From NCBI GenBank assembly GCA_016234805.1, contig JACRNU010000059.1, forward strand, positions 1 through 49,887: 49,887 nt of DNA. The letters run 5' to 3'. The position numbers and the translations under genes are program-made. Of the stretch, positions 7,384 through 15,644 are shown piece after piece. The notes beneath the pieces were generated by a model, which was given only the letters and a program-made list of their open reading frames with translations, ran no database searches and had not been told where the DNA came from. The stretch is from Elusimicrobiota bacterium. GTDB taxonomy: Bacteria; Elusimicrobiota; Elusimicrobia; UBA1565; UBA9628. How positions within the stretch are numbered: position 1 is the first letter of the stretch; each line of letters begins with the position of its first letter.

Positions 7384-8684
7384 GGATCAAGGTCCTCAAG
7401 TTCGGCGGCACCTCCGTGGCCGACCCCGAGAAGATCCACCGCGCCGCCGAGCGCGCGGCCGCCGACCGCCGCCGGGGGTGGGGAGTCGTGGTGGTGGTCT
7501 CGGCTCCGGGAGAGATGACGGACGAGCTCCTGGCCCTGGGCCGGCGCGTCTCAGCGGCCCCGCCTCCCCGGGAGACCGACCAGCTCATCGCCACGGGCGA
7601 GGTCGTGGGCGCGGCCCTCTTCGCCATGGCCTGCGCCGGGCTCGGGAACCCGGCCGTCTCGCTCACGGGCCCCCAGGCCGGCATCGACGCGGCCGGCCCC
7701 CACGGCAACGCACGGCTCAACCGCATCCGGCCGGCCCGGATCCTCTCGGAGCTCAGGGCCGGACGCGTCGTGGTCGTCGCGGGCTTCCAAGGGGCGGGGC
7801 CGGGAGGCGACATCGCTACCCTCGGCCGCGGCGGCTCGGACCTCACGGCCGTGGCGCTGGCCGCGCGCCTCGGGGCGAGCCACTGCGAGATCTTCTCCGA
7901 CGTCAGGGGGGTCTACACCGCGGACCCCAGGATCGTCTCCCGCGCCCGGAAGCTGCGGTCCATCACCTTCGACGAGATGCTCGAGCTCTCCAGCGCCGGA
8001 GCCCAGGTCATGCAGCCGCGCTCCATCGAGCTCGCGCGCTCCGCCCGGATCCCCCTGCAGGTGCGGTCGGCCTTCCACGCGCAGGAGGGGACCTGGATCG
8101 TCCCGAACGAAGACGGGAAGGGAACACGGCGCTCCGAGAAAACGCGGGTGTCGAGCCTCGCCCTGCACAAGGGTTCGGTGCGCCTGAGCATCACGGGCGT
8201 CCCGGACCGGCCGGGAGCCGCGGCGGCCGTGCTCGCACGCCTCGCCGCGGCCGGCGTCCCGCTCGACATGATCCAGCAGGCCGCTGCCCGTGTCAGCCTG
8301 AGGCGGCACGCCCGCGCCAGGAACGCCGGGCGCGGGCAGGCCGCTTCCGGAGGCAAGGGCGCGGCCTGCCTCTCGTTCATGACGGACCGCTCACACGCGG
8401 GCCCCGCCAGGACCGCCCTTCGGGAGGCCGCCCGCGCCCTCCCGGGCAAGACCTGCCGGGTCTCGGAGGACGGCGAGGTCGCCAAGGTCTCCGTGGTGGG
8501 CACGGGCTTCCGCCGCTCCCCCGAGACGGCCGCCCGCGTCTTCGAGGCCCTCTCCCGGCTCCGCATCGATATCCGGATGTTCGCGGCCGCGGACCTGCGC
8601 ATCTCCTGCGTCGTCCCGGCTAAACACGCCGAGGCAGCCCTGCGGGCCCTGCACGGGGCCTTCGGACTGGCCTCCAAGAGGTGA
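7380..8684 (+). CDS. lysC: Aspartate kinase with an in-frame repeat insertion in its first ACT domain
   Basis: The 434-residue product carries the aspartokinase signature KFGGTSV (residues 5-11), GRGGSDLTAVALAARLGA (about 148) and the DVRGVYTADPRIV segment. A C-terminal regulatory region with two ACT domains follows (first from about 265). The kinase makes aspartyl phosphate, the entry to Lys/Thr/Met synthesis. Between MIQQ and CLSFM, where other aspartokinases have a short loop, about 22 basic residues (near 300-321) are encoded by a copy of the dispersed 66-bp repeat (8275-8340). Feedback binding could be altered. The start overlaps the thrB stop; the response regulator follows after 2 nt. 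Confidence 0.92.
   Translation: MRIKVLKFGGTSVADPEKIHRAAERAAADRRRGWGVVVVVSAPGEMTDELLALGRRVSAAPPPRETDQLIATGEVVGAALFAMACAGLGNPAVSLTGPQAGIDAAGPHGNARLNRIRPARILSELRAGRVVVVAGFQGAGPGGDIATLGRGGSDLTAVALAARLGASHCEIFSDVRGVYTADPRIVSRARKLRSITFDEMLELSSAGAQVMQPRSIELARSARIPLQVRSAFHAQEGTWIVPNEDGKGTRRSEKTRVSSLALHKGSVRLSITGVPDRPGAAAAVLARLAAAGVPLDMIQQAAARVSLRRHARARNAGRGQAASGGKGAACLSFMTDRSHAGPARTALREAARALPGKTCRVSEDGEVAKVSVVGTGFRRSPETAARVFEALSRLRIDIRMFAAADLRISCVVPAKHAEAALRALHGAFGLASKR
8275..8340 (-). repeat. Dispersed GC-rich repeat, copy A (inside lysC)
   Basis: The reverse complement of this 66-bp block matches copy B (31978-32043) at 55 of 66 positions by hand alignment, without gaps; most differences fall in one 9-bp internal stretch. 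Both ends carry CCTGC 60 bp apart. The inner part can form a hairpin (GCCCGCGCC against GGCGCGGGC). It is in frame in lysC. A second inverted repeat (GGCAGGCCGC at 8336 against GCGGCCTGCC at 8362) directly follows. Confidence 0.8.
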
Positions 8685-8686
8685 CC

Positions 8687-9055
8687 ATGGGACGCATACT
8701 CGTCGTCGATGATGACAACTCCGTCCGAGACCTCCTCAAGGAGATCCTGGAGATGAACGGCCACCTGGTGGACATGGCCGAGAACGGCAAGATGGCGCTC
8801 GACCTCATCAAGCGCAACCCCTACGATCTCGTCATCATGGACCGCAACATGCCCATGATGGACGGGGTGCAGACCGTGACCATCATCAGGACCAATCCGA
8901 ACCTGTCCGCCATGAAAATCATCATGTGCACTTCCGCGAGCGTGGTCAAGGAGGTCGACGAGGCCTTCAAGGCCGGCGCCAACGATTATCTCGTCAAGCC
9001 CATCGAGATCGCCAAGCTCCTGGCCAAGGTCAACAAGCACCTGCCGACCCCTTGA
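8687..9055 (+). CDS. Single-domain response regulator (CheY-like receiver)
   Basis: 122 residues and only a receiver domain. The acidic pair is in ILVVDDDNS, the phospho-acceptor Asp in LVIMDRNMPMMDG (about residue 51), the switch residue is in MCTSAS, and the conserved Lys is in YLVKPIE. There is no output domain, so it probably acts by protein contact, as in motility or pilus control. The ATG at 8687 is chosen because AGAGGTG lies just upstream; a GTG two codons earlier is possible. It follows lysC by 2 nt and so is likely co-transcribed with thrB-lysC, although no functional link is obvious. No histidine kinase is in the window. Confidence 0.9.
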   Translation: MGRILVVDDDNSVRDLLKEILEMNGHLVDMAENGKMALDLIKRNPYDLVIMDRNMPMMDGVQTVTIIRTNPNLSAMKIIMCTSASVVKEVDEAFKAGANDYLVKPIEIAKLLAKVNKHLPTP

Positions 9056-9080
9056 CTATTGGGCTCGGACCTGTTATAAC
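9052..9080 (+). promoter_or_regulatory. Sigma-70-type promoter of rnd
   Basis: TTGACT (9052-9057), 17-bp spacer, TATAAC (9075-9080). This is close to consensus with ideal spacing. The -35 overlaps the stop codon of the response regulator gene. Initiation would be near 9087, only a few nucleotides before the hairpin at 9093. Confidence 0.7.
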
Positions 9081-9092
9081 TTGGCACGCCAT

Positions 9093-9125
9093 CAGGACCG
9101 CCGAGAAGGGCGGTCCTGCTTTTTT
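9093..9125 (+). terminator. Intrinsic terminator between the response regulator gene and rnd
   Basis: Perfect 10-bp stem (CAGGACCGCC at 9093-9102, complement at 9109-9118) with a 6-nt loop, followed by a run of six Ts. It is well placed to end the thrB-lysC-regulator transcript. It also lies downstream of the rnd promoter, so rnd transcripts must pass it. Confidence 0.8.
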
Positions 9126-9131
9126 ATTTCC

Positions 9132-10268
9132 ATGACCGAACACGACGGCATCCGCGACCCGATCCTCGTCACCGCCCGCGAGCATCTCGAGGAGGTGGCG
9201 GGCGAAATCCACCGGACCGGCCGCGTGGCCGTGGACATCGAGTCCAACAGCTTCTACGTCCACCGCGAAAAGACCTGCCTCGTCCAGATCTCCACGAAGG
9301 ACGCGGACTACATCGTCGACCCGCTGGCGGTGCGGGACATGTCCTCTCTCGGCCCCATGTTCTCCGACCCGGCGACGCAGATCGTCTTCCATGCCGGGGA
9401 ATACGACATCGCCTGCCTCAAGCGCGACTACGCCTTCACCTTCTGCGCCCTCTTCGACACCATGATCGCCAGCCGCCTGCTCGGCTTCAAGGAGCTCGGC
9501 CTGGCCGCGGCCATCGAGAGGCACTTCGGCGTGAAGCTCTCCAAGAAGCTCCAGCGCGCGGACTGGGGCCGCAGACCCCTGACCGACGCCCAGATCCGCT
9601 ACGCCCAGCTCGACACGCACTACCTCCTGCGCCTGGCCGACATCCAGACGGGCCTGCTCAGGGGGAAGGGCCTCGAGGCCGAGGCGGCCGAGGCCTTCGC
9701 CAAGCTCGCGCGCTCCGCTCCCATCGAGAGGATCTTCGACCCCGAGGGATTCTGGAGGCTGGCCCGCGGGCTCAACCCCGACGGCCGCCAGCTCGCGGTC
9801 TTGAGGGAGCTCTACCTCCTGCGCGAGCGCGAGGCCGAGTCCCGCAACCGCGCCACCTTCCGGGTCATGCCGGACGAAGTCCTCCCCCGCCTGGCCATGG
9901 CCCTGCCCCACGACTTCGGTTCCCTGCGGGCCGTGCGCGGCATGACGCCCTACCTGCTCGACAACTACGGGTCCGCGGTCCTCGCCGCGGTCAAGCGGGG
10001 GCTCGCCGGCCCCCCCATCCACCCCGACTCCCGCGAGAAGCCCAAGAAGCGCGACCCGCGCGCCGGCCGCCTCTTCGAGAAGCTCCGCCTGTGGCGGAAG
10101 TCCAAGGGCCAGCAGACCGGCGTGGACCCCGTGGACCTCATGCCCACCGCGGACTTGAAGGCCATCGCCCGCCTCGCGCTCTCCGGCGGCGATCCCCTGG
10201 TCCCCTTGAGCCTCCTCAAGCGCAGCCGCTACGGCGCCGAGATCCTCAAGATCTGCCGGGGACGCTAG
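9132..10268 (+). CDS. rnd: Ribonuclease D (3'-5' exoribonuclease)
   Basis: 378 residues. DEDDy exonuclease motifs are visible: Asp/Glu in VAVDIESNSFY (about 34), Asp in HAGEYDIACL, and Tyr/Asp in RYAQLDTHYLL. They are followed by an HRDC domain (about 205-290). The enzyme trims 3' ends of tRNA precursors and other RNAs in the cytoplasm. The ATG at 9132 gives a normal N-terminus; an upstream frame reaching into the terminator is not used. Gene order and the strong promoter at 9052-9080 suggest a single-gene unit. Confidence 0.9.
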   Translation: MTEHDGIRDPILVTAREHLEEVAGEIHRTGRVAVDIESNSFYVHREKTCLVQISTKDADYIVDPLAVRDMSSLGPMFSDPATQIVFHAGEYDIACLKRDYAFTFCALFDTMIASRLLGFKELGLAAAIERHFGVKLSKKLQRADWGRRPLTDAQIRYAQLDTHYLLRLADIQTGLLRGKGLEAEAAEAFAKLARSAPIERIFDPEGFWRLARGLNPDGRQLAVLRELYLLREREAESRNRATFRVMPDEVLPRLAMALPHDFGSLRAVRGMTPYLLDNYGSAVLAAVKRGLAGPPIHPDSREKPKKRDPRAGRLFEKLRLWRKSKGQQTGVDPVDLMPTADLKAIARLALSGGDPLVPLSLLKRSRYGAEILKICRGR

Positions 10269-10512
10269 ATTCGCAAGAGGCATAAGCGGCTGAATGCAAC
10301 AATAGCCGTTATCGTAAGTACCGCCCCAAAGAGAACCCCCCTCCGACAGCCCATGGGAGCCGCGGATCTGGGCGGGGAAGGCCGGTCCTTCGAAGCCGGT
10401 CAGCGAGCGGACAGACTCCGCGCCTTCCCCACACGAATACCTCCCAAAGCATCGGAATCCGATTATCCGAGCAGTCGAGGAGTGAACAGGCTGGGGGCTT
10501 CCCGGCCCCGAA

Positions 10513-11631
10513 TCATTTCCGGGCGCAGGATGGCCGGCACTTCCTCCCGGCAAGGATCTTCTTCAGGGCAGGCCCGGCTCCGGCCTTCAGGCTGCGCAGA
10601 AGAGCGCAGTTCATCTCCACCTGCCCACCGCCCAGGGTCCGCAGCCAGGCGTCCCATTCAGTGGCAGTCTTCAAGGACTTGTCTTTGGAGCTTGCGTAGT
10701 AGACCACAAGGTCCTGGTCCGGGAAGGAGTCGTGGAACTCGTAGAAGAGGGAGTGTTCCCCCACGCAGACGGGCTTGGTGTGGATGGGCACGGCGAGGGT
10801 CATGGGCACGTGTTTTGGCAGAGTGACCACGATGGAAATCCGGGATGGCGGCGGGGACGCCCACTGGCGCAGAGGGGTCAGATAGTAGATCATCCCGAGA
10901 CCCGAGCCGCCGTTAGCTTCGTCGGCGCCTGAGAACCATGGCGTTGCTCCTTCAGCAATGGCCTCAGAGAAGTTTCCCATGTCCTCTCCGAACGCGTAGG
11001 TCGTCCGCAGGACATAACGGCGCCCCTTCTGGAAAGACGCCTTCCATGCATAACCCAGGGTCTTGTCCTTGCTCTCGGCCCCGACTCCTTCAAGCCACTT
11101 GAGCCGCGTCGGAGCGATCTCCTGCCCGTCGACGTAGGTATGGAAGTCGATGACGCCCGGGCTGGGCGGAAATTCACCCTGGCCCGAAACTTCCCAGTCG
11201 TTAACCGGAAAACCGAACTGCACCTCCGGCGCGTCCTCCAACGCCTCGATCTCATAGACCGCCTCCGCGGTCCACCACGGCGTGAACCCGCTCTTGAGCA
11301 GGTCTCGAAGGTCCTTCGGGCATTCCATCCGACCGCCGATGGCACCAAACTCCTCGGGCCCGAATTCGCCGCCTTTGCCGTCCTTGCCCTCATAGTAGCT
11401 GGCGGGGCTGGAGAATCGGAGTTCGTAGCACGACCGCTGCTTAATGGGGTCGATCTTGAGGTCTTCGCTGAGCACGCGCAGACTGCGGTTCTCGATGGGC
11501 CGCAGCGTGCCGCCGGCCCCCTGGAAGAAGCCGTCGTTGGCCCACGCCGCAATCGGGGCGGCTGCAAGCGTCAGACACAGCACGGCCGCGGCGCTCAAGT
11601 GTCCGGCGGATACGGTTCCTCTTTCGGGCAT
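10513..11631 (-). CDS. Exported DUF4424-like protein
   Basis: 372 residues with a signal peptide (LSAAAVLCLTLAAAPIAAWA). The mature start NDGFFQGAGGTLRPIENRSLRVLSEDL resembles the DUF4424 opening (asparagine-Asp/Ser near the start, a Gly-Gly-Leu segment, then a SEDL motif before beta-rich sequence). Function is unknown for the family; it is periplasmic or surface located. The start is set by AGGAG 7 nt upstream of the ATG. Several Cys (ECPKDL, CVGEH, NCALL, KCRPSC) may form disulfides. The fic gene ends 86 bp upstream on the same strand, so co-transcription is possible. Confidence 0.6.
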   Translation of the reverse strand: MPERGTVSAGHLSAAAVLCLTLAAAPIAAWANDGFFQGAGGTLRPIENRSLRVLSEDLKIDPIKQRSCYELRFSSPASYYEGKDGKGGEFGPEEFGAIGGRMECPKDLRDLLKSGFTPWWTAEAVYEIEALEDAPEVQFGFPVNDWEVSGQGEFPPSPGVIDFHTYVDGQEIAPTRLKWLEGVGAESKDKTLGYAWKASFQKGRRYVLRTTYAFGEDMGNFSEAIAEGATPWFSGADEANGGSGLGMIYYLTPLRQWASPPPSRISIVVTLPKHVPMTLAVPIHTKPVCVGEHSLFYEFHDSFPDQDLVVYYASSKDKSLKTATEWDAWLRTLGGGQVEMNCALLRSLKAGAGPALKKILAGRKCRPSCARK

Positions 11632-11717
11632 GGATTTGTCTCCTGGTACGCCGGTTCGGATTTCGCCAGTCCTATTCCTAAAGGATCGTCCGCCCGTTGC
11701 AGCATCATGCACTGCTT

Positions 11718-12815
11718 TCAGAACAGCCTCTCGTATTCTCGAGCGAGCTTGTACTTGCGCGCCTTCTTGGATGGATCGGCCATGACCAGGAATCCCTGCT
11801 CGGTCCATTTCTGCAGGAGCAAGCGCACGGTCCTCGGCGCAAAAGAGAACAGCGCGGCGAGATCCTGGCTCGTGATGGTCTTCTGCAGCGCGAAAAGCGA
11901 AAGGGCCTTGCGCTGCCGCGGGTCCAGCATTCGCAGCACAGGCGACTTGTCCGACTCCCACCGGCCTTCGGCCTCCTTCGCCTTCTCCTCCACTTTGGCG
12001 AAGGCGTCCACCATACCGTCCACGAAATACTGGATCCAGCCGGTGGTGTCCGCCTCAGCCCTGCCCTCGTAATAGTTGTGCGAGGGTCCCACGGCGATCG
12101 CGTCGTAATAGGCCTGCAGGTCGCGCGCATAGTACTCTTCGAGCGAATAGATACCCTTGAGACCATAGCCCCCTGAATGCAGGATGAAGTTGGCCAGGAG
12201 CCGCGCCGTCCTTCCGTTGCCGTCATAATAGGGATGGATGGTCGCGAACTGACAATGCCCGATCGCGGCCCGGATGGGACAAGGGATCTCCGCTCGAGCG
12301 GCGCCAATCCAATCCACCAGCCCAGCCATGAGTCCAGGCACATCCCTGGCCTCCGGCGGCATGTACACGATGCGGCCCGTCGCGCCGTCCTTGATGACGT
12401 TCTGGCCGTCCCGATAAGGAGTGGGCGAGGCAGTCTTCTTGCCGCCGCCCATGACATGGCCATGGACGAGCCGTATCTGCTCCTCGGCCAGGGGGCGGCC
12501 TTCCCGGGCCGTCTCCTCGATCACGGCCAACGCCCTGTAGTAGCCCTTGACCTCCTTCTCATCGCGCACCCGTCCGGGGAAGTGCTGGCTGCCCGCGATG
12601 ACCTTGGCCACCTCCTTCTCGGAGAGCCGGTTTCCTTCGATCTGCGTGGAGTAATGGGTCGAGAAGAGCCGGGCGGTTTCGCGCAGGCTTGCCAGGACCG
12701 ACGGCGTGAGCGGAAGGTGGTCGACCAGCTCTTTGAGCCCCTCCAGCTTCAGGAGGGCCGAAGCGAGCCTGTTGGTGATCTTGTATCGCGGGCCGAACTT
12801 CCCGGACAGGGTCAT
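11718..12815 (-). CDS. Fic-family protein (AMP transferase) with N-terminal inhibitory helix
   Basis: 365 residues. The inhibitory motif STQIEGN (S/T-x-x-x-E-G/N, about residues 55-61) marks a class II Fic protein, in which this helix blocks ATP until displaced. The catalytic motif is HPYYDGNGRTAR (about 193-204), with Tyr in place of the usual Phe. A C-terminal winged-helix-like region (TITSQDLAALFSFAPRTVRLLLQKW) looks able to bind DNA. Known relatives AMPylate protein Tyr/Thr/Ser residues. A promoter with three phased repeats lies directly upstream, and the winged helix makes self-regulation plausible. No antitoxin gene is adjacent. Confidence 0.9.
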   Translation of the reverse strand: MTLSGKFGPRYKITNRLASALLKLEGLKELVDHLPLTPSVLASLRETARLFSTHYSTQIEGNRLSEKEVAKVIAGSQHFPGRVRDEKEVKGYYRALAVIEETAREGRPLAEEQIRLVHGHVMGGGKKTASPTPYRDGQNVIKDGATGRIVYMPPEARDVPGLMAGLVDWIGAARAEIPCPIRAAIGHCQFATIHPYYDGNGRTARLLANFILHSGGYGLKGIYSLEEYYARDLQAYYDAIAVGPSHNYYEGRAEADTTGWIQYFVDGMVDAFAKVEEKAKEAEGRWESDKSPVLRMLDPRQRKALSLFALQKTITSQDLAALFSFAPRTVRLLLQKWTEQGFLVMADPSKKARKYKLAREYERLF

Positions 12816-12825
12816 GGCAAAGGGA

Positions 12826-12856
12826 TGCCGTTATTATGCCATTAACCTGCCATTAA
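12826..12856. promoter_or_regulatory. Three 11-bp-phased direct repeats over the fic promoter (candidate operator)
   Basis: On the plus strand TGCCGTTAT (12826-12834), TGCCATTAA (12837-12845) and TGCCATTAA (12848-12856) begin exactly 11 bp apart, about one helical turn. They cover the -10 element and the spacer of the fic promoter. Confidence 0.7.
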
Positions 12857-12861
12857 ATCAA
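12833..12861 (-). promoter_or_regulatory. Sigma-70-type promoter of fic
   Basis: Minus strand: TTGATT (12861-12856), 17-bp spacer, CATAAT (12838-12833). Transcription would start near 12826, about 11 nt before the ATG at 12815, leaving a very short leader with no clear Shine-Dalgarno sequence. Confidence 0.65.
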
Positions 12862-12925
12862 TCCGCCTTGGTCACTTAAACGGGCCGAGCCCAGCGGCCG
12901 CACGCAAGCTCGGTTCCCCGGAAAT

Positions 12926-12950
12926 CAAGAGGCGGGCTTGCGGCCTCTTG
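12926..12950 (-). terminator. Candidate terminator of the TonB operon
   Basis: 8-bp stem CAAGAGGC / GCCTCTTG with a 9-nt loop, followed on the minus strand by ATTTCC, about 60 bp after the tonB stop. The T-run is short, so termination is uncertain. Confidence 0.45.
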
Positions 12951-13009
12951 GTTCAGGGTTCCGGCTTCGGCTGATACGAGCGAGGCTGGAAAAAGTTCCA
13001 AACCGAAAG

Positions 13010-13789
13010 TCAGTCTTCGAGCTGGAAGACCACGGACTGCGGGAGCTTCACGGCCACCGGACCCTTCCTGCCCATGGCGGGCGAAAAGCGCATGAGCTTG
13101 GCCACCTCGCCGGCGGCGCGGTCGAAGGCATTGCCCGCGGACTGGAGCACGTCCGCGGAGCCCACCTTGCCCTCCACGGTGATATGCAGGGCCAGGACGA
13201 CCATGCCCTCGCGGCCGGCGCGGCGCTCGCTCTCGGGATAATAGCGCTGGAGCAGGCCGAAGATCTCGTCGCGGTTCAAGAGCTTGGGGTAGCTGAGGAT
13301 AACGCCCGCAGGCCCGTCCCCGGTCCCTCCGGGGACACCGTCATCCCTGCCAGGGCCGGTTCCACCCGGGATGGAGGCCGTGCCCTCCCCTCCGATGACG
13401 CCGCCCGGGCTGGGCGGCGCTTCCTCGAGCTTCTCGATCTTCTTCGTTTCCTGGGTTGGCAGGGTCCAGTCCTGGGGCGCGGGCGTCTGGACCGGAGGCT
13501 TGGGCACCGTGGACTCGGTGGGGATGTTCGGCCCAGGGAACGCTCCAGGGACCAGCCTCTTGGGAGGAGCCAGGGGAGCGGGGCTGCCCAGGGGCTTGGT
13601 GAGGTCGATCTCGATGGGGTCAGGGAGCAGGACCTCGCCCGAGGGCCTGCGGCTCACCGCGAAGAAGAACCCGGCGTGGAGCAGGAGCGAAGCGGCCACG
13701 GCCGCTTCGAAGAGCCGGGGCTGCTCGCCGTCTTCGGCGAACCAACCCGCGAGCGCTCCGGCCGCCACCGGCGTCCCCCCTGGGGTCAT
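13010..13789 (-). CDS. tonB: TonB-like energy transducer
   Basis: 259 residues: a hydrophobic segment near 30-46 (AAVAASLLLHAGFFFAV), a long Pro-rich stretch (about 50-150, with PGGTG repeats) spanning the periplasm, and a C-terminal domain. The C-terminal domain shows GMVVLALHITVEGKVGSADVLQSAG and a final region GPVAVKLPQSVVFQLED, matching TonB/TolA folds. It couples the ExbB-ExbD motor to outer-membrane receptors. The start overlaps the exbD stop by ATGA. No TonB-dependent receptor is in the window. TolA is the alternative, but the C-terminal pattern is TonB-like. Confidence 0.85.
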   Translation of the reverse strand: MTPGGTPVAAGALAGWFAEDGEQPRLFEAAVAASLLLHAGFFFAVSRRPSGEVLLPDPIEIDLTKPLGSPAPLAPPKRLVPGAFPGPNIPTESTVPKPPVQTPAPQDWTLPTQETKKIEKLEEAPPSPGGVIGGEGTASIPGGTGPGRDDGVPGGTGDGPAGVILSYPKLLNRDEIFGLLQRYYPESERRAGREGMVVLALHITVEGKVGSADVLQSAGNAFDRAAGEVAKLMRFSPAMGRKGPVAVKLPQSVVFQLED

Positions 13790-14196
13790 TTGTTTCTGAC
13801 TTCGAGTCCGATCTTCTTGACGCCCGAGCCGCGCACGAGGTCGAGCAGGCCCACGATCTCGCCGTAGGCCAGGGCCTTGTCCGCTGAGAGGGTCACGTGC
13901 ACGCCCGGCGCGGCCATCACGTGCCGTTGAAGGGCCTTGCCGAGCTCGCCCGCGTCCACCTTCTTGCCCTCGAGGAAGGTCTCGCGCTTCTCGTTCATCA
14001 CGATCTGCACCGCCTCGCTGGCGGAGCGGTCATGGTGCGTGGCCTTGGGCACGTCCACCTTGATGGCCCGCCGCTGGATCAGCGGCGCGGTGGCCATGAA
14101 GATGATGAGCACCACGAGGATGATGTCCACCAGGGGCGTGACGTTGATCGCGGTGATCGCGCCTTCGTCGTAACCGCTGGAAGAGGCGCCCGCCAT
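13786..14196 (-). CDS. exbD: ExbD/TolR-type proton channel subunit
   Basis: 136 residues. A single transmembrane helix carries the proton-path Asp in TPLVDIILVVLIIFMATAPL. It is followed by a periplasmic domain with VDVPKATHHD and HVTLSADKALAYGEIVGLLD, the classic ExbD/TolR pattern. It overlaps tonB by 4 nt and follows exbB by 2 nt. Together they form the motor that uses proton flow to drive TonB. Confidence 0.9.
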   Translation of the reverse strand: MAGASSSGYDEGAITAINVTPLVDIILVVLIIFMATAPLIQRRAIKVDVPKATHHDRSASEAVQIVMNEKRETFLEGKKVDAGELGKALQRHVMAAPGVHVTLSADKALAYGEIVGLLDLVRGSGVKKIGLEVRNK

Positions 14197-14198
14197 GG

Positions 14199-14834
<636 letters not shown>

Positions 14835-15644
14835 TTATCTGTCCTTGTATTTCTGCAGATTCAGCAGCGCTCCGGCCAGCTCCACCTTCACCGCGGAGTG
14901 CGTCTCCCGGGTCAGCTCGATCATCAGCTTGCGGTAATCCTCGCCGGAGCCGAGTTCGCCTAGGTACCGCGCGGCCATGGCCCGGACCAGCCAATCCTGG
15001 TCCTGGTAAAGCCTCAGAAGGATCTCACGGCCGTAGGGATCCCCATTGCGCCACAGTCCCTGCGCCGCATAGACGCGCACGGCAGGGGAGAGGTCGTCGC
15101 GAGCGGCGTTCATGAGAGGGAACCGGGCGGAGGGCCCGCCCAGGATGAGCAGGGACTCGACCGCCGCGAAGCGCACCGTCACTCTCTGGTCCTGCAGGCC
15201 CGACAGGAACAGGGAGAGGTAGCGCTGGTCCTTGGTGTAGGCCAGGGCGACCATGGCCGCGGCGCGTGTCTGCTTGTTCGTGCCGAGCTTAACCGTGCGC
15301 TCGAGCTCGGCGGCGAGCTGGAGGTCCTTGACTCCGGCCAGACCCTCGGTGAGAAGGAAACCGAGCTCGGTATAGCGTGTCAGGAGCTTGAAGCCCGTAG
15401 CCGTGGTAAGCTTGCCCAGGGGACCGCCCGAGGCCATAAGCTCCTCCTCGGTGGAGGGCCGGGCGTCCTGCCTAGACTGGAGGAGCCTCAGCAGGTGCGT
15501 GTTGATCTGCGGGTCGATGACCTGGTCCGTTGGGAGACGGTCGCGAGGGGCGGTGATGACCAGGGGCTCGAGCTCGGGCGCGGCAACCGGGGCGGCGGCC
15601 ACGAGAGCCGGGAGAGCGAGAAGGAGCGAAAGCAAGGAACTCAT
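14835..15644 (-). CDS. Exported HEAT-repeat protein
   Basis: 269 residues with a signal peptide (LLSLLLALPALVAAAPVAA). Residues about 100-265 are tandem HEAT/PBS-type helical repeats: VRFAAVESLLILGG, VRVYAAQGLWRNGD, VRAMAARYLGELGS and VKVELAGALLNLQ. Such repeats make protein-binding surfaces. The protein is a paralogue of the next gene upstream (shared V-[RK]-A-M-A-A-R-Y-L-G-E). It overlaps that gene by ATGA and abuts exbB, so it probably works with the motor in the periplasm. No enzymatic motif is seen. Confidence 0.75.
   Translation of the reverse strand: MSSLLSLLLALPALVAAAPVAAPELEPLVITAPRDRLPTDQVIDPQINTHLLRLLQSRQDARPSTEEELMASGGPLGKLTTATGFKLLTRYTELGFLLTEGLAGVKDLQLAAELERTVKLGTNKQTRAAAMVALAYTKDQRYLSLFLSGLQDQRVTVRFAAVESLLILGGPSARFPLMNAARDDLSPAVRVYAAQGLWRNGDPYGREILLRLYQDQDWLVRAMAARYLGELGSGEDYRKLMIELTRETHSAVKVELAGALLNLQKYKDR

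Noticed and set aside
10269-10512. A gene or small RNA between rnd and the DUF4424-like gene
   Set aside because: Only short imperfect inverted repeats are present, with no ribosome binding site or plausible frame; it separates two convergent genes.
12826-12856. The three short repeats as a CRISPR fragment
   Set aside because: Units are 9 bp with 2-bp gaps, much shorter than CRISPR repeats and spacers, and they sit on a promoter.
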